DNA of 6,524 nt from Candidatus Pacearchaeota archaeon (GCA_026395775.1 JAPLYA010000055.1:1-6524), one strand, 5' to 3'. Counted from the first letter of the stretch, positions 1 to 5,619 are shown. The notes: generated by a model not told the origin, from the sequence alone. A program made the numbers and translations.

Positions 1-135
1 AAAGTTATCACTACAGCAAATGTTTCAAAATTTGCAGTGGGCAACTCTCTTGCTCACTTTTCATAATCATTTGAGAAATATATTACTTTCGCTGGGAACA
101 GCGAAACCCCATCTTAAAAGATGGAGCTTTTTCCC
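1..135 (+). mobile_element. Probable right end of an IS200/IS605-type (TnpB) element, partial
   Basis: Two hairpins lie in tandem. CGCTG/CAGCG (90-103, loop GGAA) is followed after AAACC by CCATCTT/AAGATGG (109-124), then AGCTTTTT. The layout GGGAAC...GAAACCCC-hairpin is what I know from right ends of TnpB-carrying IS605-family elements, where it also forms the 3' part of the omega RNA. One plus-strand frame upstream reads ...FAVGNSLAHFS, a stop at 64-66, then ...FAGNSETPS and a stop at 112-117. It could be the decayed C-terminus of TnpB, but it is too short to prove. The second hairpin followed by T5 would also work as a transcription terminator, so a plain terminator is the main alternative. 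The rest of the element would lie left of the window. Confidence 0.4.
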
Positions 136-207
136 ATGTAAAAACTATTCCTCATCGCTATAAAAATTGTGATTGTTTGTTTAAAAAATCGTATCCAAAT
201 TATAGGG

Positions 208-290
208 GCTTACCAATAAGCTATCAGCGAGATAAGCGAGCATGAGGAGCTTATCGAGCTAGAAATCTCGAGCGAATGCGAGCGAGGCTA
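208..290. repeat. GC-richer patch of short inverted repeats
   Basis: About half of the bases from 221 to 290 are G or C, well above the flanks. GCTTA (208-212) pairs with TAAGC (217-221). GATAAGC (231-237) pairs with GCTTATC (249-255). TCGAG (254-258) pairs with CTCGA (267-271). The word GCGAG or GAGCGA recurs several times. No reading frame here has a start, ribosome site and convincing protein. The patch lies between the possible element end and the stop codon of the archaeosortase gene. It may be a genome-wide intergenic repeat, a structured 3' end of the archaeosortase transcript, or element debris. The sequence cannot decide between these. Confidence 0.4.
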
Positions 291-302
291 AAGAGGCTAA
301 AT

Positions 303-824
303 TTACTTTTTTATTAATTTTATCAAGAATTTCAAATCGCTATAAACAGGGACCTGATTAATTTTGAAAACTTTTATTGTGAGAAGCCAAACACCCACAA
401 CAATTATGGCTGAAAAACCATACCACACTAGCAAGTGTAATGAATTAAACAGCGAGAAAGAGCTGACAAATAACAAAGAAAATATAACAATTCTGATTAT
501 GTTTATTATTAATAATAAAATAAATGAGAAGATTATTGATTTAACTCGAACTAGGAGTTTAATTCTACAAGTCAAGTTTAATATTAATAGCAAATAGAAA
601 GCACTCCCAGCTATACAAGCTGAAACAAGCTTGATTGAAGCTAATCCAATTGTTATTGTGATTCCTGATAAGCTGGTTTGGGTAAAGAGCTTGATTAAAT
701 AGAAGCTAGGGATAACAGTAATAGGAGTCAATAAGTAGTAGAATAACCATAAATTCAAGCCTAGAATGACTAGAAATAAGTATCTTGAGGCTAGTAGTAA
801 TATTCTGGATAACTCTTTTGACAT
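303..824 (-). CDS. Archaeosortase/exosortase-family membrane transpeptidase-like protein
   Basis: A 173-residue, almost wholly hydrophobic protein with several membrane helices. It has the three signature positions of the exosortase/archaeosortase family: Cys70 in SACIAGS, followed by a helix; Arg111 in NIIR at the membrane edge; and His130 in NSLHLLVW. In characterised members such as ArtA, these Cys, Arg and His residues are needed to cleave a C-terminal tripartite signal (short motif, helix, basic tail) on surface proteins and attach them to lipid. It lies at the end of the cassette that begins with an S-layer-like protein having such a C-terminus, which is its likely substrate. A TATA box centred 25.5 bases before ATG suggests it also has its own leaderless transcript. 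There is no Shine-Dalgarno sequence. The family call is firm; the particular subfamily and substrate motif are inference. Confidence 0.85.
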   Translation of the reverse strand: MSKELSRILLLASRYLFLVILGLNLWLFYYLLTPITVIPSFYLIKLFTQTSLSGITITIGLASIKLVSACIAGSAFYLLLILNLTCRIKLLVRVKSIIFSFILLLIINIIRIVIFSLLFVSSFSLFNSLHLLVWYGFSAIIVVGVWLLTIKVFKINQVPVYSDLKFLIKLIKK

Positions 825-845
825 TAACTAACTAGATAAAGAAGG

Positions 846-853
846 TTTATAAG
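846..853 (-). promoter_or_regulatory. TATA box for the archaeosortase gene
   Basis: On the minus strand this reads CTTATAAA followed by CC. It is centred 25.5 bases before the archaeosortase ATG and fills the 32-base gap after the preceding gene. The spacing puts the transcription start at or next to the A of ATG, so the mRNA would be leaderless. The gene could thus be expressed apart from the S-layer gene. Confidence 0.55.
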
Positions 854-856
854 ATT

Positions 857-1151
857 TTATTCTTGTGCTGGAGTCAATAATTCTAATTCTCTTTCTAAGA
901 TTCCACTTTTTGCAAATTTTCTTCCCCGCGCTTCAGAAAATTCAAATAAAGTTGTCTTTGTTTTACCATCTCGAGAAGTAACTATAATAGCGTTTCCCTG
1001 AGTATTTGGGATAGATATCATTTCGGCGTACCAAGGTTGAGCAGATGATTCTCCTTTTATAAACCATTCAATCCCCTCCGGCCATATATCCCAATGATGC
1101 GCCAACTAATGTTCCTACAGTAAAAATTACTCCAGCGACATATCCATTCAT
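857..1151 (-). CDS. Small membrane-anchored protein of unknown function, reading frame broken at a GGGG run
   Basis: Two overlapping frames together look like one gene. The first begins at ATG 1151 behind a good ribosome site, GAGGTTG (1158-1164, six bases away). It encodes 27 residues, mostly a membrane helix (GVIFTVGTLVGASLGYMAGG), and stops at TGA 1068-1070. The second frame is open from a TAG at 1106-1108 to the stop at 857 and gives up to 82 residues. Its first eleven residues, from a TTG start, are odd (MAHHWDIWPEG) and no ribosome site serves that start. The rest is an ordinary soluble domain beginning IEWFIKGESS and ending LLTPAQE. Removing one G of the run at 1073-1076 joins the two as ...YMAGG-IEWFIKG..., about 97 residues. 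I do not recognise the domain. It follows the S-layer gene by 19 bases and precedes the archaeosortase, so it may belong to the same surface pathway. A sequencing error, a true mutation, a programmed frameshift or two separate genes are all possible. Confidence 0.6.
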
Positions 1152-1157
1152 TTTAAA

Positions 1158-1164
1158 CAACCTC
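1158..1164 (-). promoter_or_regulatory. Shine-Dalgarno site deciding the start of the small membrane protein
   Basis: The minus strand reads GAGGTTG six bases before ATG 1151, in the 19-base gap after the S-layer stop codon. It is one of only two clear ribosome sites in the window. It supports translation from 1151 rather than from the TTG at 1105, and hence the frameshift reading of this gene. Confidence 0.65.
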
Positions 1165-1170
1165 AAGAAA

Positions 1171-2763
1171 TTAATTTCTTGCCATTCTAACTGCAACAAT
1201 TATTATTGCTACAATCAAAATAACATTGACAAGTATGATAACCCATATAATCCAGTTGTTTGTTAAGCTTGAAGGCAAGCTAAAGCCTGTTCTGGGGGTG
1301 ATTGTGAATGAGACAGCTTGAGATTTTTCCTGTCCAGCATATAAAGCTTTTATGTTGAAAGTTTTGGCTCCTTCTGCATCTGAGTTCAATTTAAGAACAA
1401 TTGTTATATCTTGAGCCATTCCAGGAGCTAGAACTGTTGTTGTTGGATCTATGCTTGTAACACTGGCAAAGCCTTCGTATCCTGTTAAACTTGTAATATA
1501 AGTTGCAGATTGTTCTCCTGTATTCTTTAGATTGGCTGTGATTGTAACTTCTTTGCCTGCTGTAGCATCTGCTAATTGTTCTGAAGCAATTGCCCATAGT
1601 GCATTATTTACAATTGGCTTGACACAATTTCCTGAAACAGTCAAAACTTTTGTGAAATAACTTGAAGAGTCATCATAGACTACTGAATTTTTATCATAAT
1701 TAAAGAATGTTCTTAATTGCAAATCATAATTTTTTTCAGTTGCATTCTTGGGCAAGGTAAACTGGAAACTAAATGATTTTGAATCGCTTGAGTCCATTGT
1801 CTTGAATTCTTGTGCTAGATTTATGCCTAATTCTGTGTTTGCAAGAGTGACTTTTACCTTTGTTTCATCTTTGTATCCAACATTAGCTAGTGTTCCTGTT
1901 AATGTTAAAGAATCACCACAGCTTGCTGAATCTTGGAGTTGAAGATTTGTTACAATAACATCTCTGCTTTCTTTCTTTATTGTTGCTGTTTCATACTGGC
2001 TTGAGCTTGCATATAGATTATCAGTGCATTGAGCTGCTTCATTTCCATCTTCATAGGCTTTAACATAAAATCTGAAATCTTTGCTTGAGGTTGTAAAGCT
2101 TAAAGTAGAATCATCTGTTGGAACTTGAAATGTGATTGTTATCTCTTCTGAATCATCACTGTTAATTGATACATCAATAGAATCTTGGTTTAAGTCTACT
2201 TCGTTTCCATCACTATCAATAAGCTTGTACTCTACAATAGCATCAATATCCTCATCTAGCACATTTTCTATTCTTACTGTTATCTCCACATTATCTAATA
2301 GATGCCATTCAAACGCATTATCATTTGTTATTTTTTCATCTCTTATTCTTGTTATTCTTAGAGCAGAACCCTTATCTCCTAAATCACAGTAGGTTTTCTG
2401 AACATTCAAGGCGATTGTTGAATTGTCAGCTAAATTTTCTTGGTTACTTATTAATATGCTGCCAGTGTATGTCTTTCCTAATTTTAGGTTAGTATAATCA
2501 ATAGCAGAAGTTAATGTTATTGTTGATGTCCCATTAACTGTTAAAGAAGACGGACTAGGAGTTACAGGCATTGCTGTTCCATCTGGATAATTTAAGCTTG
2601 GAACAAGACTTAAAGTTGTTGAATTAGCAGAAGAAATTGTGAATGTTGTTGAATTGATTCCAGGAGTCAAAGCTATTGAGTTAGTACTAGTAGAAAAGCT
2701 TACAGCAGAGACTAAGCCTGCTAGCAATATGACAAACAAACTCATTAAAATCTTTTTGTTCAT
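1171..2763 (-). CDS. Putative S-layer-like surface protein (COG1361 type) with C-terminal sorting-type anchor
   Basis: A 530-residue secreted protein. Residues 1-20 form a signal peptide (MNKK, hydrophobic core, ending VSA). The body is beta-rich, with high Ser/Thr content. Two CARDB/COG1361-like repeats lie at about 270-375 (TLANVGYKDETKVKVTL) and 390-488 (ITANLKNTGEQSATY). Four cysteines (126, 246, 282, 380) could form two disulfides. Possible N-glycosylation sites are Asn37, 47, 77, 114 and 340. The C-terminus has a GFSLPSSL stretch (493-500), a helix at about 503-525 and a short basic tail, RMARN. This is the three-part layout of archaeosortase substrates, and an archaeosortase is encoded just downstream. 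It probably forms or contacts the outer surface layer. The ATG at 2763 has no Shine-Dalgarno sequence. A TATA box centred 33.5 bases upstream suggests a leader of a few bases. A simple membrane anchor without processing is the alternative. Confidence 0.8.
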   Translation of the reverse strand: MNKKILMSLFVILLAGLVSAVSFSTSTNSIALTPGINSTTFTISSANSTTLSLVPSLNYPDGTAMPVTPSPSSLTVNGTSTITLTSAIDYTNLKLGKTYTGSILISNQENLADNSTIALNVQKTYCDLGDKGSALRITRIRDEKITNDNAFEWHLLDNVEITVRIENVLDEDIDAIVEYKLIDSDGNEVDLNQDSIDVSINSDDSEEITITFQVPTDDSTLSFTTSSKDFRFYVKAYEDGNEAAQCTDNLYASSSQYETATIKKESRDVIVTNLQLQDSASCGDSLTLTGTLANVGYKDETKVKVTLANTELGINLAQEFKTMDSSDSKSFSFQFTLPKNATEKNYDLQLRTFFNYDKNSVVYDDSSSYFTKVLTVSGNCVKPIVNNALWAIASEQLADATAGKEVTITANLKNTGEQSATYITSLTGYEGFASVTSIDPTTTVLAPGMAQDITIVLKLNSDAEGAKTFNIKALYAGQEKSQAVSFTITPRTGFSLPSSLTNNWIIWVIILVNVILIVAIIIVAVRMARN

Positions 2764-2792
2764 TTTTTGTTGTAATTGTCCAGTAACAATGG

Positions 2793-2800
2793 TTTATAAA
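2793..2800 (-). promoter_or_regulatory. TATA box for the S-layer-like gene and its cassette
   Basis: The minus strand reads CTTTATAAACC here, centred 33.5 bases before the S-layer ATG. A transcription start 25 or so bases downstream would leave a leader of about 5-10 bases. A second TATA-like element, CTTATATAC, lies further upstream at about 2817-2825 and may be an alternative promoter in this divergent region. Confidence 0.6.
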
Positions 2801-2844
2801 GTTTTCTATTCTGGAGTATATAAGATTTTTTAGCTAAGAAAAGC

Positions 2845-2852
2845 TTTATAAG
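2845..2852 (+). promoter_or_regulatory. TATA box for the four-helix membrane protein
   Basis: TTTATAAG is preceded by AAGC and centred 37.5 bases before the ATG at 2886. Expected transcription starts at about 2873-2876 leave a leader of roughly 10-13 bases, just enough to include part or all of the Shine-Dalgarno site. It shares a 122-base divergent promoter region with the S-layer gene, so the two could be regulated together. Confidence 0.55.
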
Positions 2853-2872
2853 AGCAAGAATACTAGTAATAT

Positions 2873-2881
2873 AAAGGAGGT
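2873..2881 (+). promoter_or_regulatory. Strong Shine-Dalgarno site
   Basis: AAAGGAGGT ends four bases before the ATG at 2886. It is the best ribosome site in the window and fixes the start of the membrane protein. Most other genes here have none, which suggests efficient translation of this gene. Confidence 0.8.
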
Positions 2882-2885
2882 TATT

Positions 2886-3227
2886 ATGGCAAAAAAAGGA
2901 AATTTGGTGGGTGCATGGGCCTTTCTTATTGGAGTTATCTTGGCAGTAATTATAGGCATATTGCAATTATCTGCTACAGAAGGGGTATATGCGATTATCC
3001 TAATAATATTGGGTATAATCATAGGATTGCTTAATGTTGCTGGCCCTGAATCGAAAGAGTTTTTGATTGCAGGTGCTATTCTAGTAATCGTAAGCGGAAT
3101 GGGCGGACAAGCCTATTTAAGTGAAATACCTTTTGTGGGAGAAATTATTAAAGCACTAGTAGTTATGTTTGTGCCTGCAACAATAGTTGTTGCCTTGAAA
3201 TCCGTTTTCGCAATCGCGAAAAAATAA
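2886..3227 (+). CDS. Small membrane protein of unknown function with four predicted helices
   Basis: 113 residues with hydrophobic helices at about 8-28, 34-52, 58-75 and 83-108. It starts MAKKGN and ends AIAKK. A conserved-looking loop, GPESKEFL (53-60), separates helices two and three, and GMGGQAYLSEIPFVGE links three and four. I do not recognise a named family, although small proteins of this kind are common in DPANN genomes. It is the only certain plus-strand gene in the window. It is divergent from the S-layer gene and has its own TATA box and a strong ribosome site, so it is probably abundant. A structural or envelope role is a guess from position alone. The start is firm because of the ribosome site. 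Confidence 0.8.
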   Translation: MAKKGNLVGAWAFLIGVILAVIIGILQLSATEGVYAIILIILGIIIGLLNVAGPESKEFLIAGAILVIVSGMGGQAYLSEIPFVGEIIKALVVMFVPATIVVALKSVFAIAKK

Positions 3228-3261
3228 ATTTATTTATTCTTTTTCTTTTATTTTTTTATTT
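3205..3261 (+). terminator. Hairpin and T-rich terminator after the membrane protein gene
   Basis: TTTTCGC (3205-3211) and GCGAAAA (3216-3222) form a perfect 7-bp stem with a four-base loop within the last codons of the gene. A strongly T-rich stretch follows from 3229 to 3261 with runs of T5, T4 and T7. T-rich tracts are the usual archaeal termination signal. Whether the hairpin contributes is uncertain because it overlaps the coding sequence. Confidence 0.55.
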
Positions 3262-3380
3262 AGCTTGTAAATGGTAAATTCTTTCAGTTGTTAGAGGGGG
3301 ACATTCATTGGCTTGGAAAACAATTATCCAAACTAAGAACTCAATTACAGAATATTCAAAAAGAAGTTAGAATTTACCTC

Positions 3381-3962
3381 TTAAATTATCTTCTCGTAAT
3401 TCAAAATCCTACTGGAATCTAGCTCTAAACCTTGACAAGCGGTATTAAGCCATAGGTCAATTGGAAAATTCTCTAGTTCTTGTAAATTAATATTGTCTGC
3501 TAGAAACAAGAAGAAGTTTTTTTCTTTGAACTTAGCTTGCAGCCTCTTCTTTAGAATTAAAGCTTTACTAAGCTTGTTTTGCCCTGGTTTTGTTGAAACT
3601 AGAATAGCTATATTATTAGACAAGTAGAATCTGGAGATTTTGGCCTTTTCTTTTGCTTTTTCTGTTTCTATATCTTTGACTGTGATTTCTCCATCTAGAT
3701 ATTTAACTGGGGTGTTGCTTGAAACTGCAAGATTTAGAGCATGAAACCTATTACCTAGCAAGAATAAGTCAGCTTTTGGCTTAACCCTAGAACATCCTAG
3801 AACTTGACTCATGGTTTTGACTCTCTTGCCAAGTTTTGCCTTTATTTCTAAAGCTAGAGGTTTAAACTGTATAGTATATAGTAGATGTATTCTTTCTGGC
3901 AAATTTCTTAAATCAAATTCAGGAAAGCTCTTCTTCTTTGCTTCTATAAACAGGGTTTTCAT
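3381..3962 (-). CDS. dph2: Dph2-family diphthamide synthase-like protein lacking domain 1
   Basis: 193 residues matching the second and third domains of archaeal Dph2, the [4Fe-4S] enzyme that transfers the 3-amino-3-carboxypropyl group of SAM to a histidine of elongation factor 2. Visible family motifs are QVLGC (Cys57), LLGNRFHALNLAV (68-80), ILVSTKPGQNKL (120-131), LADNINLQELENFPIDLWLNTAC (154-176, Cys176) and LELD. Full-length archaeal Dph2 has about 330-340 residues and three cluster cysteines, one per domain. The first domain and its cysteine are absent, and the tail after Cys176 is short. The proline usual after the last cysteine (ACPR) is Gln here. The upstream DNA holds a different gene, and a TATA box sits 25.5 bases before the ATG, so the short form looks like a native gene rather than a recent truncation. 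It may be inactive, have a different role, or need a partner that supplies domain 1. Confidence 0.75.
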   Translation of the reverse strand: MKTLFIEAKKKSFPEFDLRNLPERIHLLYTIQFKPLALEIKAKLGKRVKTMSQVLGCSRVKPKADLFLLGNRFHALNLAVSSNTPVKYLDGEITVKDIETEKAKEKAKISRFYLSNNIAILVSTKPGQNKLSKALILKKRLQAKFKEKNFFLFLADNINLQELENFPIDLWLNTACQGLELDSSRILNYEKII

Positions 3963-3983
3963 AAACTAGAAACTAGTAGGAGG

Positions 3984-3991
3984 TTTATAAG
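3984..3991 (-). promoter_or_regulatory. TATA box for the Dph2-like gene
   Basis: The minus strand reads CTTATAAA followed by CCTCC. It is centred 25.5 bases before ATG 3962, in the 44-base gap after the 115-residue gene. The spacing predicts a leaderless mRNA and supports this ATG as the real start of the short protein. Confidence 0.65.
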
Positions 3992-4006
3992 GTTTAAGGA
4001 TTCAGA

Positions 4007-4354
4007 TTATCTTGAAGCACTTCTCGCTATATCATTTACTTGCCCTAAAATCAATGCTCTTCTTTTATCTAATCGAAGAAATGGTTGTTCTGAACTGCCT
4101 TTGTAAAGACCCATAGTTTCATAACAAGCTATGCTTCGGGGGCAATTAAGAAATTGGGGTTCTGCAATTTCAGCGCGAGTTAGTGTAACTCTGTCTCCTA
4201 TTGATAAATCAACATTTAATGGGATTCTAAGCAAAACTGCATTTTTATTTCTTATTCTTTTTCTTCTGGTCACATTCAAATAGACTACCAACTCTGGAAT
4301 TTGACTAGGTTCCTCTTTTTTAACAACCCTTGCATTAATATATGGTATCGACAT
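4007..4354 (-). CDS. Hypothetical protein, 115 residues
   Basis: I do not recognise this protein. It is soluble and probably beta-rich in its first two thirds (ELVVYLNV, AVLLRIPLNVDLSIGDRVTLTRAEI). A very basic stretch, RRKRIRNK (30-37), and a Cys-X5-Cys pair (Cys71 and Cys77, NCPRSIAC) are the visible marks. The C-terminal part (FLRLDKRRALILGQVNDIARSASR) is again basic. Basic strands of this kind would suit RNA or ribosome binding, but no motif proves it. It has its own promoter, with a TATA box centred 27.5 bases before the ATG, and no Shine-Dalgarno sequence, so it is probably leaderless. It lies between sepF and the Dph2-like gene, all on one strand but separately promoted. Confidence 0.7.
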   Translation of the reverse strand: MSIPYINARVVKKEEPSQIPELVVYLNVTRRKRIRNKNAVLLRIPLNVDLSIGDRVTLTRAEIAEPQFLNCPRSIACYETMGLYKGSSEQPFLRLDKRRALILGQVNDIARSASR

Positions 4355-4377
4355 GAATGGACCTATAATTAATAAGC

Positions 4378-4385
4378 TTTATAAA
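4378..4385 (-). promoter_or_regulatory. TATA box for the 115-residue protein
   Basis: TTTATAAA, read on the minus strand inside TTTTTATAAAGC, is centred 27.5 bases before ATG 4354. The distance implies a transcript starting at or within a few bases of the start codon. Confidence 0.6.
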
Positions 4386-4432
4386 AATTTATGTTCTCTA
4401 GAATATATTAATATAATAATACTTTTGTTAGT

Positions 4433-4470
4433 AAAAAGAAAACCCTTGGATAAATAAAGAAAGGGTTTTC
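4433..4470 (-). terminator. Hairpin with T5 downstream of sepF
   Basis: GAAAACCCTT (4438-4447) and AAGGGTTTTC (4461-4470) form a perfect 10-bp inverted repeat with a 13-base loop. On the minus strand it is followed at once by TTTTTAC (4437 downwards), the layout of an intrinsic terminator. It lies 64 bases after the sepF stop codon and about 50 bases upstream of the next gene's promoter. It therefore separates the two transcripts. No T run follows it on the plus strand. Confidence 0.6.
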
Positions 4471-4533
4471 ATTGGTTAGAATGAACCTTAAACTGCCTGC
4501 TTAATTAACTTAAATGCTTCCTTTTAACTCTTC

Positions 4534-4920
4534 TTAGTAAAAATCTGGCTTCTTTTCAGGCAAAGGCTTAGGAGGCTTGTATATCTCAGCAAAACTTGGA
4601 GTTGCTATGATTATGCTTTCTCCAAAGCCAGCTACTTGTCCTTCTAGAGCTTCAACTGTCTTTTTTAGCTTTGATATTGCTCTCTTTAGCTCAATTATAT
4701 CCTTTTGCTTTAAAGGCCTGACATCTAAAACAGCTATTGTATAGCCCTCTCTTAGCGCATTAAGAACATCATTCACATCTTCAAATTTTCTTAGAATAAA
4801 AGGCTTCACTAAAACCTTGTTTTTCTTAGCTTCTTGACCTAAGTCTATCTCAATATATTCTTGATCCTCTCGTTTTCCCAATAATTTTGATAAACCTTCT
4901 TTTATTTTTCCGAATGGCAT
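4534..4920 (-). CDS. sepF: Archaeal SepF, membrane anchor of FtsZ
   Basis: 128 residues, the usual length for archaeal SepF. Residues 1-15 (MPFGKIKEGLSKLLG) form a short amphipathic helix that would bind the membrane. An acidic linker (EYIEIDLGQE) follows. The SepF core spans about 35-115, with VLVKPFILRKFEDVNDVLNAL, GYTIAVLDVRPL and GQVAGFGESIIIATPSFAEI. In archaea that use FtsZ for division, SepF dimers tether FtsZ to the membrane at mid-cell, so this organism probably divides with FtsZ. The C-terminal tail is rich in proline and lysine. The ATG at 4920 is preceded by a TATA box at 25.5 bases and no Shine-Dalgarno sequence, consistent with a leaderless mRNA. Confidence 0.9.
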   Translation of the reverse strand: MPFGKIKEGLSKLLGKREDQEYIEIDLGQEAKKNKVLVKPFILRKFEDVNDVLNALREGYTIAVLDVRPLKQKDIIELKRAISKLKKTVEALEGQVAGFGESIIIATPSFAEIYKPPKPLPEKKPDFY

Positions 4921-4941
4921 AAGAGTTTTAGAAGTGGGTAG

Positions 4942-4949
4942 TTTATAAA
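4942..4949 (-). promoter_or_regulatory. TATA box for sepF
   Basis: TTTATAAA, read as ATTTATAAACTACC on the minus strand, is centred 25.5 bases before ATG 4920, which predicts a leaderless sepF mRNA. A second candidate, CCTATAAAAA (5005-5014), lies about 60 bases further upstream and could give a transcript with a leader. Confidence 0.65.
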
Positions 4950-5262
4950 TATTTCTATTTGTTTTTTGTTACTTAAGCAGAATTAATTTTCCGAAGTTCT
5001 GGGGTTTTTATAGGGAAAAATTAAGATTAAGGGAGTTAAAGGTAAGAATTTTTGATACGCAGAAAAAATTAGGTTTAATTGGCTTAAAAAAACTAAGCAA
5101 TCCCTTACAGTTATAGTGAAACTAAGCTAGCGATTAATAATTAAGAGTTAAAATAAAAACGATTTTGCATAAGGGTTGCAGGTTTTCTTTGGTTTTGAGT
5201 TCAATTGCAAACTAAACACAATTAAAAAGTAAACAAAACGAAGGCAGTTATTAACTTTAAGA
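4950..5262. other. Long intergenic region with no gene seen
   Basis: No open frame with a believable start, and no tRNA or C/D-box pattern, was found on either strand. It holds a TATA-like element for the minus strand (5005-5014), a GCTTA/TAAGC hairpin (5082-5098), the repeated word AAACTAAGC at 5090-5098 and 5119-5127, and, next to the prefoldin stop codon, a stretch that is T-rich on the minus strand (about 5222-5239) and could end that transcript. For a genome this compact the length is unusual, so an unrecognised small RNA remains possible. Confidence 0.4.
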
Positions 5263-5619
5263 TTATTTGGAATTTTTTTCTTCTGATTTTAACTCTTTTT
5301 CTAGCTCTTGTCTTGATTTTTCCATTTTTTCAGACAAGATTTTTTCTTGATTATTTAAAGATTTAAGTCTCAAATTTAAAATTTCTTTTTTTTCTTCAAG
5401 CTCTTTAACTAACTCTGGTTTTTTTGCCCTAACCATTATGTTGCCGACTATCTTATAAACTTCTTCTGAGGAACTAGAGATTTCTTTTAGAGCAGATTCT
5501 GTTTCATTTAACTCGATTTGAAATGCTTGCTTTTGAAGAAAAATATTTTGAAGATTCTGCTCTAGAATTTGAAATTCTTGTAATTTTTCTCTAATCTCTT
5601 GAGTTGGTTTCATATTCAT
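5263..5619 (-). CDS. pfdB: Prefoldin subunit beta
   Basis: 118 residues, normal for the beta subunit. A first coiled coil (about 5-46) leads to a beta hairpin (EEVYKIVGNIMVRAKKPEL, 52-70) and a second coiled coil (67-112) with a charged tail. Four beta and two alpha subunits form the jellyfish-shaped archaeal chaperone that passes unfolded proteins to the thermosome. The start ATG at 5619 overlaps the rpoP stop codon as ATGA, so translation is probably coupled. A second ATG at 5613 is an alternative start. A TATA-like element inside rpoP (5652-5659) might give a separate transcript. The gene order eL43, rpoP, prefoldin beta is known in other archaea and supports the call. Confidence 0.9.
   Translation of the reverse strand: MNMKPTQEIREKLQEFQILEQNLQNIFLQKQAFQIELNETESALKEISSSSEEVYKIVGNIMVRAKKPELVKELEEKKEILNLRLKSLNNQEKILSEKMEKSRQELEKELKSEEKNSK

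Noticed and set aside
221..290. Repeated GAGC-type words considered as a CRISPR array
   Set aside because: There is no unit of constant length and no regular spacers. The pattern is short inverted repeats.
364..597. Plus-strand open frame of 77 codons
   Set aside because: It lies antisense within the archaeosortase gene. Its product is low-complexity and Asn/Lys-rich, and it has no ribosome site.
2132..2392. Plus-strand Ser/Ile-rich open frame of 86 codons
   Set aside because: It is a shadow on the opposite strand of the S-layer-like gene, with no start signals of its own.
3264..3422. Plus-strand frame of about 52 codons after the T-rich terminator, reading ...FFQLLEGDIHWLGKQL...
   Set aside because: It has no ATG or ribosome site in a useful position and runs into the 3' end of the Dph2-like gene. 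Chance is likelier.
4950..5262. tRNA or C/D-box small RNA in the long intergenic region
   Set aside because: No cloverleaf, no RTGATGA-type C box with a D box, and no GC-rich core could be found by eye.
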